Assembly: GCF_030232585.1 (NCBI RefSeq)
Contig: NZ_JASPJX010000005.1
Coordinates: 1-64,000, forward strand
Length of the DNA: 64,000 nt
Source of the DNA: Corynebacterium sp. MSK008
GTDB lineage: Bacteria > Actinomycetota > Actinomycetes > Mycobacteriales > Mycobacteriaceae
Direction: 5' to 3'
Part shown: positions 10,971-19,756 of the stretch, piece after piece
How positions within the stretch are numbered: position 1 is the stretch's first letter
Layout: each line of letters opens with the position of its first letter
Program-made: the position numbers and the translations under genes
The notes under the pieces: model-generated
What the model saw: only the letters and a program-made list of their open reading frames with translations
Databases searched by the model: none
Told to the model about the DNA's origin: nothing

Positions 10971-12488
10971 CTACAGCTTGGTCGAGCCTGCATCCTTCGC
11001 GGAAACAGCGGTGGAGCCGCCGGTTTCCTCCGCGGCGTCCTCTTCGTCCGCGTTGGTGTCGCCGCCCAGGCTGTTGTCCGGGCCGGCTGCCGCCTCCTCG
11101 GCTTCTTCGGCGGCGATCATGTCGTCGACGGTGTGGTCGTTCCACGGCTCGTCGGGGTTGGCCGCGTACTCGTCGGCGCTGACGGGGTCGGTGTAGGAGA
11201 CGTAGACGACGTCGGAGGGGTTCTCGCGGTCTTCCTCCTCGAACTCGCTCTCCTCGTCGTCGAGCAGCTCCTGGGCGACCTCTTCCTCGAGGGCCTCGGA
11301 CAGCTCCTCGGCGTCCACGTTGGATTTAGCCGTGATGTACTCGAGCTCGCGCTCGTCGTTTTTGGTGAAGCGCTCGGCCGGGTCCATCTTCTTGCGGGTC
11401 AGCTCAAGCGCGCGGCGGCGACGGTCGCCTTCCTTGCGCAGCTTCGGAATGCCGCGGATCCACGCGATCGTCATCACCACGATGAGCAGCAGGCCCAGGT
11501 AGCCCAGGATCGGGTAGACGGTAGAGACGAGCTGCTGGAAGCCCACGAACGACAGCACGAAGCCGATCAGACAGGCGGAGATGAAGATGATGCGGAACTT
11601 GTCTTCGCGCCCGCGGGCGAGGCGCTTGCCCAGAGCGAAGAACATGCCCAGGCAGGTGGCGAAGATCATGCCGAAAATCACCAGGGACATGACCAAGCCC
11701 ATGGTCGGGTTGATGTCGGTGATCAGGGTCAGAAGCGGCATGTCCTGGCCCTCGACGGTCTCAATCTTGACCAGCAGTGCGAGCGCCAGCAGCATGAGCA
11801 TGACTAGGTAGCCGATGCCGCCGAACAGGCCGCCGAGGCCGGCTGCGCGGGTGTCCAGCTGGTTGCCGCCGATGACCAGCGCCATGGACACGACGCACAT
11901 GACGTTCAGGCCGGTGTAGTTCAGCGCGGCGATCCACCAGTTGGGCAGGGAGGAGTCCACCTGCGCGGCTGCGGCGTTGAGCGCACTCCAGTCCGGGTGG
12001 GCGTTGATCAGGGTCCAGCCGCAGCCGACGATGACGAAGATCAGCAAAAACGGGGTGAGTGCGCCGATGGCGCCGGTGACTTTGTCCACGTCGAGCATGC
12101 CGAAGCCGATGGTGGCGGCGAGCATGAGCACCGCGCCGACCCACACGGGCAGGCCGAACTGCTGGTTGAGGTTGGCGCCGGCGCCGGCGAACATGACGAA
12201 CCCGATGGAGAACAGGGTGACGATGGTGGCGATGTCCAGGATCCAGCCCATCACCTTGGAGGAGATGGAGCCGAGGACTTCCATGTGCTCCTTGGCTTGG
12301 AAGAAGGAGCCGAGCTGGAGGATGGTCACGCCGGCGATGAGCATCAGCGCGGAGCCTAGGACTGCGCCCCAGAGGCCCTGGGTGCCGAAGGCGGAGAAGT
12401 ACAGCATCGCTTCCTGGCCGGAGGCGAAGCCGGCGCCGACGACGGTGCCGATGAAGGCGAATGAAATTAAGAGTGCGTTTTTCAACAT
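10971..12488 (-). CDS. YkvI-like LeuT-fold membrane protein with long acidic tail
   Basis: 505 residues. The first ~345 contain about ten membrane helices and resemble the YkvI family, distant relatives of amino-acid transporters (start IGTVVGAGFASGQEAMLYF is characteristic). The remaining ~155 residues form a highly acidic cytoplasmic tail rich in Glu/Asp (EEEVAQELLDDEESEFEEED). The tail ends in TGGSTAVSAKDAGSTKL, which resembles the termini of the holin-X-like protein at 42242-42799. The substrate is unknown. The tail is unusual for the family and may bind a partner. Confidence 0.85.
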   Translation of the reverse strand: MLKNALLISFAFIGTVVGAGFASGQEAMLYFSAFGTQGLWGAVLGSALMLIAGVTILQLGSFFQAKEHMEVLGSISSKVMGWILDIATIVTLFSIGFVMFAGAGANLNQQFGLPVWVGAVLMLAATIGFGMLDVDKVTGAIGALTPFLLIFVIVGCGWTLINAHPDWSALNAAAAQVDSSLPNWWIAALNYTGLNVMCVVSMALVIGGNQLDTRAAGLGGLFGGIGYLVMLMLLALALLVKIETVEGQDMPLLTLITDINPTMGLVMSLVIFGMIFATCLGMFFALGKRLARGREDKFRIIFISACLIGFVLSFVGFQQLVSTVYPILGYLGLLLIVVMTIAWIRGIPKLRKEGDRRRRALELTRKKMDPAERFTKNDERELEYITAKSNVDAEELSEALEEEVAQELLDDEESEFEEEDRENPSDVVYVSYTDPVSADEYAANPDEPWNDHTVDDMIAAEEAEEAAAGPDNSLGGDTNADEEDAAEETGGSTAVSAKDAGSTKL

Positions 12489-12513
12489 AGTGTGATCAGT
12501 CTATTCGAAGGTT

Positions 12514-13089
12514 CTACGTGGGCTGGATTTCGCTTTCGACGACCCACTTGTGCCGCTTCATGGTCATTTCCGGCGAATCGATGTCCACCATGTAGACCGT
12601 CTCGTCGGTGGCGGAGTCGATGGTCGCCTCCGCGCCCTGCATGCCGGACATGTGCTCGGCGGTGATCGTGGCCGTGTCGCCCGCGCCAAGCTTCTCGCTG
12701 CCAACACCGTCGAGCTCTTCCTGCACGACCCACTTGTGGTTGGTCACCGGGTCGCCGCCGTCCGTGGGGGTGTAGGACACGGCGTAGGCGGTGGTGTCGA
12801 AGGCACCGGAGATGGTTGCGGTGGCGCCGTCCATGCCGGGCATGTGGTCGGCGTTGAGCGTGACTTCGGTGCCCACGGGGTAGGTCGGGTCAGCCGCCTC
12901 GGCGATGCCGGCCGGGGCAGGCCCGCCGTCCGCCGGGTGGTCGTGCCCACCGTGCCCACCGTGGTCAGCTTGTTCAGCGTGGTCAGCGTGCTCTGCGGGG
13001 GCGTCGTCGCTTTCCGACGCACACCCAGCCACCGACAGAGCCGTCACCGCCGCAAGGGAGGTCAGTGCAATTGATCGAGAGATACGCAT
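12514..13089 (-). CDS. YdhK-like lipoprotein (two DUF1541 repeats)
   Basis: 191 residues with a lipoprotein signal (lipobox LSVAGC, Cys at about 23), a His/Asp-rich linker (HADHAEQADHGGHGGHDH) and two tandem ~55-residue DUF1541 units. Each unit has VTLNADHMPGMDGA / ITAEHMSGMQGA followed by YxVxY/YMVDI and HKWVVxxE. The family is widespread in Gram-positives and linked to metal or stress conditions, but biochemical function is not established. The His-rich linker could bind metal ions. It is anchored outside the membrane. Confidence 0.88.
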   Translation of the reverse strand: MRISRSIALTSLAAVTALSVAGCASESDDAPAEHADHAEQADHGGHGGHDHPADGGPAPAGIAEAADPTYPVGTEVTLNADHMPGMDGATATISGAFDTTAYAVSYTPTDGGDPVTNHKWVVQEELDGVGSEKLGAGDTATITAEHMSGMQGAEATIDSATDETVYMVDIDSPEMTMKRHKWVVESEIQPT

Positions 13090-13113
13090 GTCTTCAACTC
13101 TAGCTCTACCCGC

Positions 13114-13653
13114 CTAGTTACTCCCGGCAACCAGATCCCGTCGGGCGCGCGCCACTCGGGAGCGGATGGTGCCGACGCGCACGCCGGCGATGCGGGCGGC
13201 TTCCTCGTAGGTGTAGCCCATCACTTGCGTCAGGACGAGGGCTTCGCGGCGTTCGGGCGGTAGCTCGTCGAGAAGCGAGCGTGCGTCGATGACGTCGCCC
13301 CAGGTGTTGGGGTTGTCGGGGCTAGGGTTGGCGGCGGCGACGTCTTCGTATTCGGCCGCCGATTTGCGGGGTCTGGCCATGTCGTGGCGCACGGAGTCCA
13401 CCCAGGCGCGGCGTGCGAGCGAGAGCAGCCAGGTGCGCGCGGTGGAGCGGGCTTGAAAGCGCGGAAGCGACCCGAGGACGCGCAGGTAGGTCTCTTGCGT
13501 CAGGTCGTCGGCGTGCTGGGGGCCGGCGAGGTGGGCCAGAAGGCGCCACACGTCGTTTTGGGTGAGCCGGATGAATTCGGTGAGCGCGTGTTTGTCGCCA
13601 CGGCCGGCGCGCAGTGCCAGGTCCGTGACGTACGCGTCGTCGCTAGTGCTCAC
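13114..13653 (-). CDS. sigC: ECF sigma factor SigC
   Basis: 179 residues with sigma-70 region 2 (LTQNDVWRLLAHLAGPQHADDLTQETYLRV) and region 4 (LPPERREALVLTQVMGYTYEEAARIAGVRVGTIRSRVARAR). It lies next to asd and the mrp operon, where C. glutamicum carries sigC, a regulator of respiratory-chain (cytochrome bd/aa3) genes. No anti-sigma gene is adjacent. Assignment to SigC rests on position and size; the ECF class itself is certain. Confidence 0.88.
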   Translation of the reverse strand: MSTSDDAYVTDLALRAGRGDKHALTEFIRLTQNDVWRLLAHLAGPQHADDLTQETYLRVLGSLPRFQARSTARTWLLSLARRAWVDSVRHDMARPRKSAAEYEDVAAANPSPDNPNTWGDVIDARSLLDELPPERREALVLTQVMGYTYEEAARIAGVRVGTIRSRVARARRDLVAGSN

Positions 13654-13665
13654 AAGCTCATTACG

Positions 13666-13980
13666 TTAGTTCTTTTTGTCGGAGACCGTGACGCCGTAGA
13701 GGGAGCGGCCCATGATGAACGACGCCACGGAGCCGACGATCCACACCGCGGCGATGGCCAGCACGGCGCGGATGAAGTCGTTGAGGTCGAAGCCGGTGGT
13801 GGTCCAGGAGTGGATGAGTTTGGCCACGATGAGGATGGGGAAGGTCACGACCACAAGGGGGCCGAGCAGGTTTACGCGCGTCAGGGCGTCGGGGGCGCGC
13901 AGCTGCAGGATGGTGGTGGCGACCACGCAGATGGTGGCCAGGACAACCAGCACGGCGACGATGATTTCGGCGATGGTCAT
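13666..13980 (-). CDS. mrpG: Mrp Na+/H+ antiporter subunit G
   Basis: 104 residues, three membrane helices, with the MnhG/PhaG core (VLATICVVATTILQLRAPDALTRV). Starts at MTIAEIIVAV; its ATG shares one base with the stop of mrpF (TAATG), so the genes are coupled. Last gene of the mrp operon, 12 nt before the sigC start. An apparent N-terminal extension upstream is the mrpF gene in another frame. Confidence 0.92.
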   Translation of the reverse strand: MTIAEIIVAVLVVLATICVVATTILQLRAPDALTRVNLLGPLVVVTFPILIVAKLIHSWTTTGFDLNDFIRAVLAIAAVWIVGSVASFIMGRSLYGVTVSDKKN

Positions 13981-14246
13981 TAGCGGCGTCCTCTCGAGAT
14001 GATGCGGGCCATGGAGATCGTCGGGATCACGCCGCACACCAGGCCGGCGAGCAGCGGGATTTCGTAGGCGATGGCGGAGGAGTTGAACAGGGTCCACACC
14101 AGGAAGATGGCGATCATGGAGTAGAAGATCACATCGGCCATCACGGCGCGGGAGAGCTCGTCTTTGGTCAGGATCACGGCGCCGAGTGCGATGAGCAGAC
14201 TGACGGCCATGACGATCAGGCAGATCTGCATGATTGTGGTGAACAT
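13980..14246 (-). CDS. mrpF: Mrp Na+/H+ antiporter subunit F
   Basis: 88 residues, three helices, MnhF/PhaF family (VSLLIALGAVILTKDELSRAVMADV). Small membrane subunit needed to assemble the multisubunit antiporter. Lies 3 nt downstream of mrpE. Confidence 0.93.
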   Translation of the reverse strand: MFTTIMQICLIVMAVSLLIALGAVILTKDELSRAVMADVIFYSMIAIFLVWTLFNSSAIAYEIPLLAGLVCGVIPTISMARIISRGRR

Positions 14247-14249
14247 GGC

Positions 14250-14687
14250 TTAATCCATCCTTTCGGCCGGCGGCACGTGGTCGCCGTGGTGGTCTGGGCC
14301 GTGGTCGACGTAGGGTTCCCAGGCCACGGTTTTCGGGTCGATGGGGCTCTTGCTTAGCGACGGCCGAAGGTGCTCCTCCATATCCACCAAGCCAGCGATG
14401 ACCTCTTCCGGGTCCGAGCCGAACGCTGCCTGCACCAGCAGGGTGATCGGCCCGTCGGGGGTAACGGGGTGGCGCAGCCCCATGGACAGCGTGCCTGGCG
14501 TTGCGGTGATGGAGGTGGAGAACCAGAACACGTCCCAGTCCGTGTTCAGGCGCAGCGGGTAGTAGATGACGATGGGGTCGAACGTCGTCGCCGGGTTGAA
14601 CGCCTTGGCGACGGCGTCGAAGCCGGCCACGAAGATCTCTTTAGCAATCCAGATGGCGTATCCCACGCCGTGGAAGAAGCCTCGCAT
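14250..14687 (-). CDS. mrpE: Mrp Na+/H+ antiporter subunit E
   Basis: 145 residues. MnhE family: one N-terminal hydrophobic region (GVGYAIWIAKEIFVAGFDAV), then YYPLRLNTDWDVFWFSTSITATPGTLSMGL, the family signature. The C-terminus is His/Asp-rich (DHGPDHHGDH), an extension I do not recall as common. Its ATG overlaps the mrpD stop. Confidence 0.92.
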   Translation of the reverse strand: MRGFFHGVGYAIWIAKEIFVAGFDAVAKAFNPATTFDPIVIYYPLRLNTDWDVFWFSTSITATPGTLSMGLRHPVTPDGPITLLVQAAFGSDPEEVIAGLVDMEEHLRPSLSKSPIDPKTVAWEPYVDHGPDHHGDHVPPAERMD

Positions 14688-16234
14688 TAGTTCTCGCCTC
14701 CATTGGTTTCGGCGCCGAAGGTGTCGCCGGGTGCGGGGACGCCGATGGGGTCCTCGCCGAGCACGGCGGTGGTGTAGGCGTCAACGTCGAGCAGGTCGTC
14801 GACGGCGTTGGTGGTGATGTCCCACATGTGGCCGGCGAAGATGAACATGCACAGCGATATGACCATCAGCACTGCGGACGGCAGCATGAAGCTGGCGCGG
14901 ACGTTGAGCGCCTCGGGGTAGTTCTGCATCGGCCGGCCCCAGAACACGCGCTGCCACATGCGCATCATGGACAAAAGCGCGCCGAAGGAGGCGACGATGA
15001 TGGCGGTGATGGCCACCCAGGAGCGCCAGTCCCCGGCGGAGGCTGCCGCAAGCACGACGGTGACCTTGCCGAAGATGCCGGAAAACGGCGGGAAGCCCAC
15101 GATGGAAAACGCGCCGGCGACGAACACGGCGGACGTCCACGGGTCGCGCCGGGCGATGCCGGAGAGTTTCGCCATGGTGCCGGTGCCGTAGGTCTCCTCG
15201 ATCGCGCCGGAGTTCAGCACAAGTGCCGCGATGGTGATCATGTGGTGCAGGGTGTAGAGCAGGCCGGCGGCGAGGGCGTAGCGTGCGTCGTCGTTAGTAA
15301 AGGCCAGCATGATCAGGATGAACGGCATGCCGTTGACCATTTGGTAGGCCAGCACGCGGCGCATGGTGGCCTCGGCCAGGCCGGCGAAGCCGCCGATGAT
15401 CATGGAAATGACCATGACCACGATGAGCAGCGTGTTCCAACGCGGGTCCATGTCGAACATGACCACCCAGATGCGGAAGAGCATGTACACGGCCACCTTG
15501 GTGTGCAGGCCGGAGAACAGGCCCATCACGGCCGCGGAGGTGGACGGGTAGGTGCGCGGCAGCCAGGTGTAGACGGGGAACACGCCGGCCTTCGCGGCGA
15601 TGGCGATGACGACGATGCCGGTGGCCACCGTCGCCGGGCCGCCGCCCGCGGCCACGCCCTGCAGCGACGCCAGGTTCACGGCGCCGGTGACGGCGTAGAG
15701 GTAGCCCACGCCGAGCACCAGCATTGTCGACGCCGCCAGGTTCACCAGCACGAACATGCGCGCAGACAACAGGCGGTGGCGGGTGCCCGTCATGGCGATC
15801 AGGCCGTAGGACGGCAGCAGGCACACCTCGATCATGACGAAGAAGTTGAACAGGTCGGCTGTGAGTAGCGCGCCGGAGACGCCGGTGACCAGCACGAGCG
15901 AGAGCGGCACGTAGAACCGGGACTGGGTTTCGCCGACGACGATGGCGAACCAGTTGGACATCAGCGCCACGATCATGGTGGTCACGATCATCACGGCAGA
16001 GAATGTGTCGGCGGCGAAGGAGATGCCCACGCCGCCCTGGTACAGGCCGATGACGTGGCTGATCGTGCCGTGGTCGCGGGTGTAGCCGTAGAGCCACACG
16101 CCGAGGCCTAAGTTGATGGCGGGGATGAGGATCGCCAGCGCGTCGTTGAGCCACTTCCAGGGGCTGAGCGCCGTGACCGCGGAGACGATCAGCGGCAGCG
16201 CGACAAATACGGGCAGGATTGCGTCTACGGCCAT
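14687..16234 (-). CDS. mrpD: Mrp Na+/H+ antiporter subunit D
   Basis: 515 residues, about 14 membrane helices, homologous to complex I NuoN/M. Conserved charged residues of the proton path are visible: the Glu in FFVMIEVCLLPSYG and the Lys in IAAKAGVFPVYTWLPRTYP. With MrpA it forms the ion-translocating core. Overlaps mrpC and mrpE by single bases. Confidence 0.95.
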   Translation of the reverse strand: MAVDAILPVFVALPLIVSAVTALSPWKWLNDALAILIPAINLGLGVWLYGYTRDHGTISHVIGLYQGGVGISFAADTFSAVMIVTTMIVALMSNWFAIVVGETQSRFYVPLSLVLVTGVSGALLTADLFNFFVMIEVCLLPSYGLIAMTGTRHRLLSARMFVLVNLAASTMLVLGVGYLYAVTGAVNLASLQGVAAGGGPATVATGIVVIAIAAKAGVFPVYTWLPRTYPSTSAAVMGLFSGLHTKVAVYMLFRIWVVMFDMDPRWNTLLIVVMVISMIIGGFAGLAEATMRRVLAYQMVNGMPFILIMLAFTNDDARYALAAGLLYTLHHMITIAALVLNSGAIEETYGTGTMAKLSGIARRDPWTSAVFVAGAFSIVGFPPFSGIFGKVTVVLAAASAGDWRSWVAITAIIVASFGALLSMMRMWQRVFWGRPMQNYPEALNVRASFMLPSAVLMVISLCMFIFAGHMWDITTNAVDDLLDVDAYTTAVLGEDPIGVPAPGDTFGAETNGGEN

Positions 16235-16695
16235 TAGTCGGTCACCCTCAGGCTTTCGTTGTCAACGTGGCTGATCTCGCGTGCGCGGATCTCCTCCAGC
16301 TTCTTCTGGTTCAGCCGGGCGTTGCGGCCGGCGGTGGACAGGGCCGACGGGCTCAGCCGCATCTTGGAGTAGCCGGCGTCGGTGCCGGTGGGCTGCTCCG
16401 CGGTGTCGTCGTTACGCCCCAGTGCGGAGAGCATGAGCAGGATCGTGGTGGTGGCCATGGCGATCACGATGGCGGTGAGCACGAACGCCTGGGGCAGGGG
16501 GTCGCCCATGTCCTCGAATGCCACACGCGAAGGGAAGGCTTCCCCGCGCCACGCGCCGACGCCTGCTGCGAGCAGGGTGAGGTTGGTGGCGTGGCCGAAC
16601 AGGGACATGCCGAAGATCACCCGCACGAGGCCGCGCTGGAGAACCAGGTACACGGATCCCGCGACCAGGACTGCGATGGTAAGTGCCATGACCAT
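16234..16695 (-). CDS. mrpC: Mrp Na+/H+ antiporter subunit C
   Basis: 153 residues, NuoK-like, three helices (VYLVLQRGLVRVIFGMSLFGHATNLTLLAAG) followed by an unusual ~50-residue hydrophilic C-terminal tail ending SHVDNESLRVTD. NuoK homologues are usually about 100-115 residues, so the tail is an addition. Lies 3 nt after mrpA. Confidence 0.94.
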   Translation of the reverse strand: MVMALTIAVLVAGSVYLVLQRGLVRVIFGMSLFGHATNLTLLAAGVGAWRGEAFPSRVAFEDMGDPLPQAFVLTAIVIAMATTTILLMLSALGRNDDTAEQPTGTDAGYSKMRLSPSALSTAGRNARLNQKKLEEIRAREISHVDNESLRVTD

Positions 16696-16698
16696 GGG

Positions 16699-19608
16699 TT
16701 AGTGCTCCTTCGTGGTAACCGGTCGCGGGTCGTGCGCCGGGTTGATCGGCTCCGGGTGCGCGTCCACGGGGTTTTCGGGCTCCAGCGGGGCCGGGATGCT
16801 CGGCAGCGGGTTGTCCTCCTCGTCGCGCGAGTAGTCCAGGTCCGACAGGTCCATGCCGGGGCGCAGGTAGCCGCCGAGCGCGTTGATCGCGGCGGTGACC
16901 ATGCCCAGCACGGCGAGGTAGATGCCGAAGTCGAAGATCAGCGAGGTGGTCATGTGTTCGCCGGCGATCTCGCCGTGGATGGCGTACATGAACCCGCCCT
17001 CGATGAAGCCGAGGAAGCCTGAGCCGATGGCGATGATGATGCCCCAGCCGGTCAGGCGGATCGGGGTGAAGTTTTGCACCACGTCCGCGTCCGCGCCGCG
17101 CGAAAGGTAGTTGATGGCGAACGCCGTGGCCATCACAAGCGCTGCGACGAAGCCGCCGCCGGGGGCGGTGTGGCCGCGGAAGAAGATCAGCACGGACAGC
17201 ACCACCAGCACCGGCGCCACCAGGGCTGCGGCTTTGCGCAGCGGGATGGAGTTGAGCTGGGACTGGCCGAACGGGCGCGGGCGGGTGCCGGCCTCGAACA
17301 GGTGGCGCGGCATGGAGCTGACCACCGCGGCGATGACCACGGCGGCCATGCCCAGGACGGACAGCTCGCCCAACGTATCGAAGCCACGGAACTCGACGAT
17401 GATCACGGCGACGATGTTGTCGGCGCCGGTGACGTCGCCGCCTTCGGTGAGGTACCACTCGGCGAGCTCGGAACGGCCGCGGCGGCCGGTCAGGCCGTAG
17501 ACGCCGAAGAAGGTGACCACGCCCGCGATCAGGGCGAAGATGGAAGCGAGTGCCTTGCGACGAGCCTTCGTCTCCGGGAACATGCGCGGCTGGTAGCGAA
17601 GCACCACCAGGATGACCACCACGGTCAGCGACTCGACCAGGAACTGCGTCATGGCCACGTCCGGGGCGCCCAGCAGGAACATCTGCAGGGTCATGCCCAC
17701 GCCGACGGTGCCCAGCAGCACGGCGGAGGCGAGACGGGAGCGGGTGAACACCATGCCCAGGACGGACATCGCGATGATGGCGAATGGGATGAGGTCCCAC
17801 CACACGTCCAGGCCCTCAGCGCGCGGGGCCGGGGTGACGCCGTCGATGCCGTCGGTCAGGCCGATCACGCACAGGCCCATCGCGGTGACGGACGCCAGCA
17901 GCGGGAAGAGGTGGCGCGACGGGTTGAAGCCGTCGGCCAGCGAGCCGAGCTGCTTGCCCAGGTTGGACAGGCTGCGGGTGAGCCAGGCCAGCACCTCGGT
18001 GCCGTCCGCGGGCAGAAGGTCCTTGTTCTCCAGTGCGGCGAAGACGGGCTTGCGGAAGAACACCACGAACACCACGCCGGCGACCAGCACTGCCATAGAC
18101 ACCAGGAATGGCGGGGTCACGCCGTGCCAGAGTGCGAGGTGGGTGGCGAAGCTGTCGTCGCCCGTCACGGCGCGCACGCCTGCGGAGACGGGGTTGTCCA
18201 CCCAGAACAGCAGGAAGGGCAGCACCGCGGAGGTCAGACCCGGCAGCGCGGCGGGCAGCCAGAGGGCGGCGGGGGCTTCGTGGACGTCGGGGAGGTCCTT
18301 TGGTCCGTCGATAAATGCGCCGAAGACGATCTTCGCCGAGTACACGAAGGTGAGGAACGCGGCGATGCCGGCCACCGTGAGCAAAAGCGCCCCGTAGGAG
18401 GATTCGTGGAAGGCATCCAGGATGGATTCCTTGGACACGAAGCCGAACAGCGGCGGGATCGCGGCCATGGATGCGGCGGCGACGACGGTGGAGGCGAATG
18501 TGAACGGCATCTTGTTGTAGAGCGGGCCCAAACGGCGCATGTCGCGCGAGCCGGCTTCGTGGTCCACCACGCCGATGAGCATGAACAGCGAGGACTTAAA
18601 CAGCGCGTGCGCCAGCGTGTGCGTCAGCGCCGCGGCCAGGGCGATCGGGGTGCCGATGCCGATCGCGGCGACGATCCAACCCAGGTGGGACACGGTGGAG
18701 TACGCAGTGAGGTGCTTCAGGTCCGTCTTGGTAATGGCGAACAGCGCGGACATCAGCGCGGTGAACAGGCCTGCGGTGACCAGCAGGTAGTTCCACGCGG
18801 CGACGTCCGAGAAGATGGTGGAAAAGCGCAGCAGCACGTAGATGCCGGCCTTGACCACGGCCGCGGCGTGCAGGAACGCGGACACCGGGGTGGCGGCGGC
18901 CATGGCCTCGGGCAGCCAGAAGTGGAAGGGGAACTGCGCGGCCTTGGTGAACGCGGAAAACGCGATGAGCAGCGCGACTACGACGGTGACGCGGTTGTCG
19001 CCCCAGATGTCGGCAGCGAGGATGTCCTGCAGGCGCGTCGTGCCGGTCTGCGCGGAGGCCACGGCCAGGCCAGCCAGCAGCGTCAGGCCGCCGAAGAAGG
19101 TGAGGATCAGGGTGCGGTAGGACCCGGCCTCACCGGAGGAGCCGGAGCGTGCGATGAGCAGGAACGACGCGATGGAGACGAGCTCCCAGGCGATGAACAG
19201 CAGCACGGCATCGTCCGCAAGCACAAGCAGCAGCACCGACAGGGTAAACGCCGTCATGATGGTGTAGAAGCTGGTGTTGCCGTCGCGCTCGGGCAGGTAC
19301 GCGGCGGAGTACAAAAAGACCACGCCGCCGATGACCAGCGCCAGCAGCGCGAAGAAGATGCCCAGCCCGTCTGCGCGCAGCGCGAAGTCCACGGAGGTGC
19401 CCGTGCCCATCACGTCGTGCGCCCACTCCTTGGACCATTCGAGGTCCGTTCCGCGGGAGACTTCTGTGAACTTGGAGCCGAGCACGGCCGCGGCGGCGAA
19501 GAGTATCGCCGCGAGCGGGTACCCGGCCTTCTTGTCCATGACTCGCACGAGGATCGGTGAGAGCACCACCGTCGCTGCGACGAGCCCGATGACAAGGGGA
19601 AGTGTCAT
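16699..19608 (-). CDS. mrpA: Mrp Na+/H+ antiporter subunit A with fused MnhB domain
   Basis: 969 residues and first gene of the operon. The N-terminal ~500 are NuoL-like (WELVSIASFLLIARSGSSGEA, TKAAQFPFHFWLPEAM with the key Lys), followed by the MrpA-specific C-terminal helices. From about 820 a MnhB-type domain is fused (GHTAPGGGFVAALVMATAFA, then GFLGFIEGGFM), explaining why no separate mrpB exists. Exports Na+ in exchange for H+, supporting pH and salt tolerance. The hydrophilic C-terminus is Pro/Glu-rich. Confidence 0.95.
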   Translation of the reverse strand: MTLPLVIGLVAATVVLSPILVRVMDKKAGYPLAAILFAAAAVLGSKFTEVSRGTDLEWSKEWAHDVMGTGTSVDFALRADGLGIFFALLALVIGGVVFLYSAAYLPERDGNTSFYTIMTAFTLSVLLLVLADDAVLLFIAWELVSIASFLLIARSGSSGEAGSYRTLILTFFGGLTLLAGLAVASAQTGTTRLQDILAADIWGDNRVTVVVALLIAFSAFTKAAQFPFHFWLPEAMAAATPVSAFLHAAAVVKAGIYVLLRFSTIFSDVAAWNYLLVTAGLFTALMSALFAITKTDLKHLTAYSTVSHLGWIVAAIGIGTPIALAAALTHTLAHALFKSSLFMLIGVVDHEAGSRDMRRLGPLYNKMPFTFASTVVAAASMAAIPPLFGFVSKESILDAFHESSYGALLLTVAGIAAFLTFVYSAKIVFGAFIDGPKDLPDVHEAPAALWLPAALPGLTSAVLPFLLFWVDNPVSAGVRAVTGDDSFATHLALWHGVTPPFLVSMAVLVAGVVFVVFFRKPVFAALENKDLLPADGTEVLAWLTRSLSNLGKQLGSLADGFNPSRHLFPLLASVTAMGLCVIGLTDGIDGVTPAPRAEGLDVWWDLIPFAIIAMSVLGMVFTRSRLASAVLLGTVGVGMTLQMFLLGAPDVAMTQFLVESLTVVVILVVLRYQPRMFPETKARRKALASIFALIAGVVTFFGVYGLTGRRGRSELAEWYLTEGGDVTGADNIVAVIIVEFRGFDTLGELSVLGMAAVVIAAVVSSMPRHLFEAGTRPRPFGQSQLNSIPLRKAAALVAPVLVVLSVLIFFRGHTAPGGGFVAALVMATAFAINYLSRGADADVVQNFTPIRLTGWGIIIAIGSGFLGFIEGGFMYAIHGEIAGEHMTTSLIFDFGIYLAVLGMVTAAINALGGYLRPGMDLSDLDYSRDEEDNPLPSIPAPLEPENPVDAHPEPINPAHDPRPVTTKEH

Positions 19609-19651
19609 GGTGAACCCATTTCATTCCATGGTTTTGGCAAGAACCCTTACG

Positions 19652-19681
19652 ACAGTATCAAGGCTGCCGACACGGTTCTAA
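19652..19681 (-). promoter_or_regulatory. Candidate promoter of the mrp operon
   Basis: On the minus strand TTAGAA (19681-19676), an 18-nt spacer, then TACTGT (19657-19652) fit a corynebacterial promoter, giving a leader of about 40 nt before mrpA. Supported only by element match and position. Confidence 0.4.
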
Positions 19682-19756
19682 CGGTGCGCAGTTCGGGCGA
19701 TGGGCTGGCGGTGCGCCTCCCGCAGCAAGTTGGGCGCGAGTGCTAAGAACAATGCC

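Noticed and set aside
17074-19560. An 828-codon plus-strand frame across mrpA
   Set aside because: mrpA matches NuoL/MnhB motifs throughout; the opposite frame is His/Gln/Gly-rich shadow.
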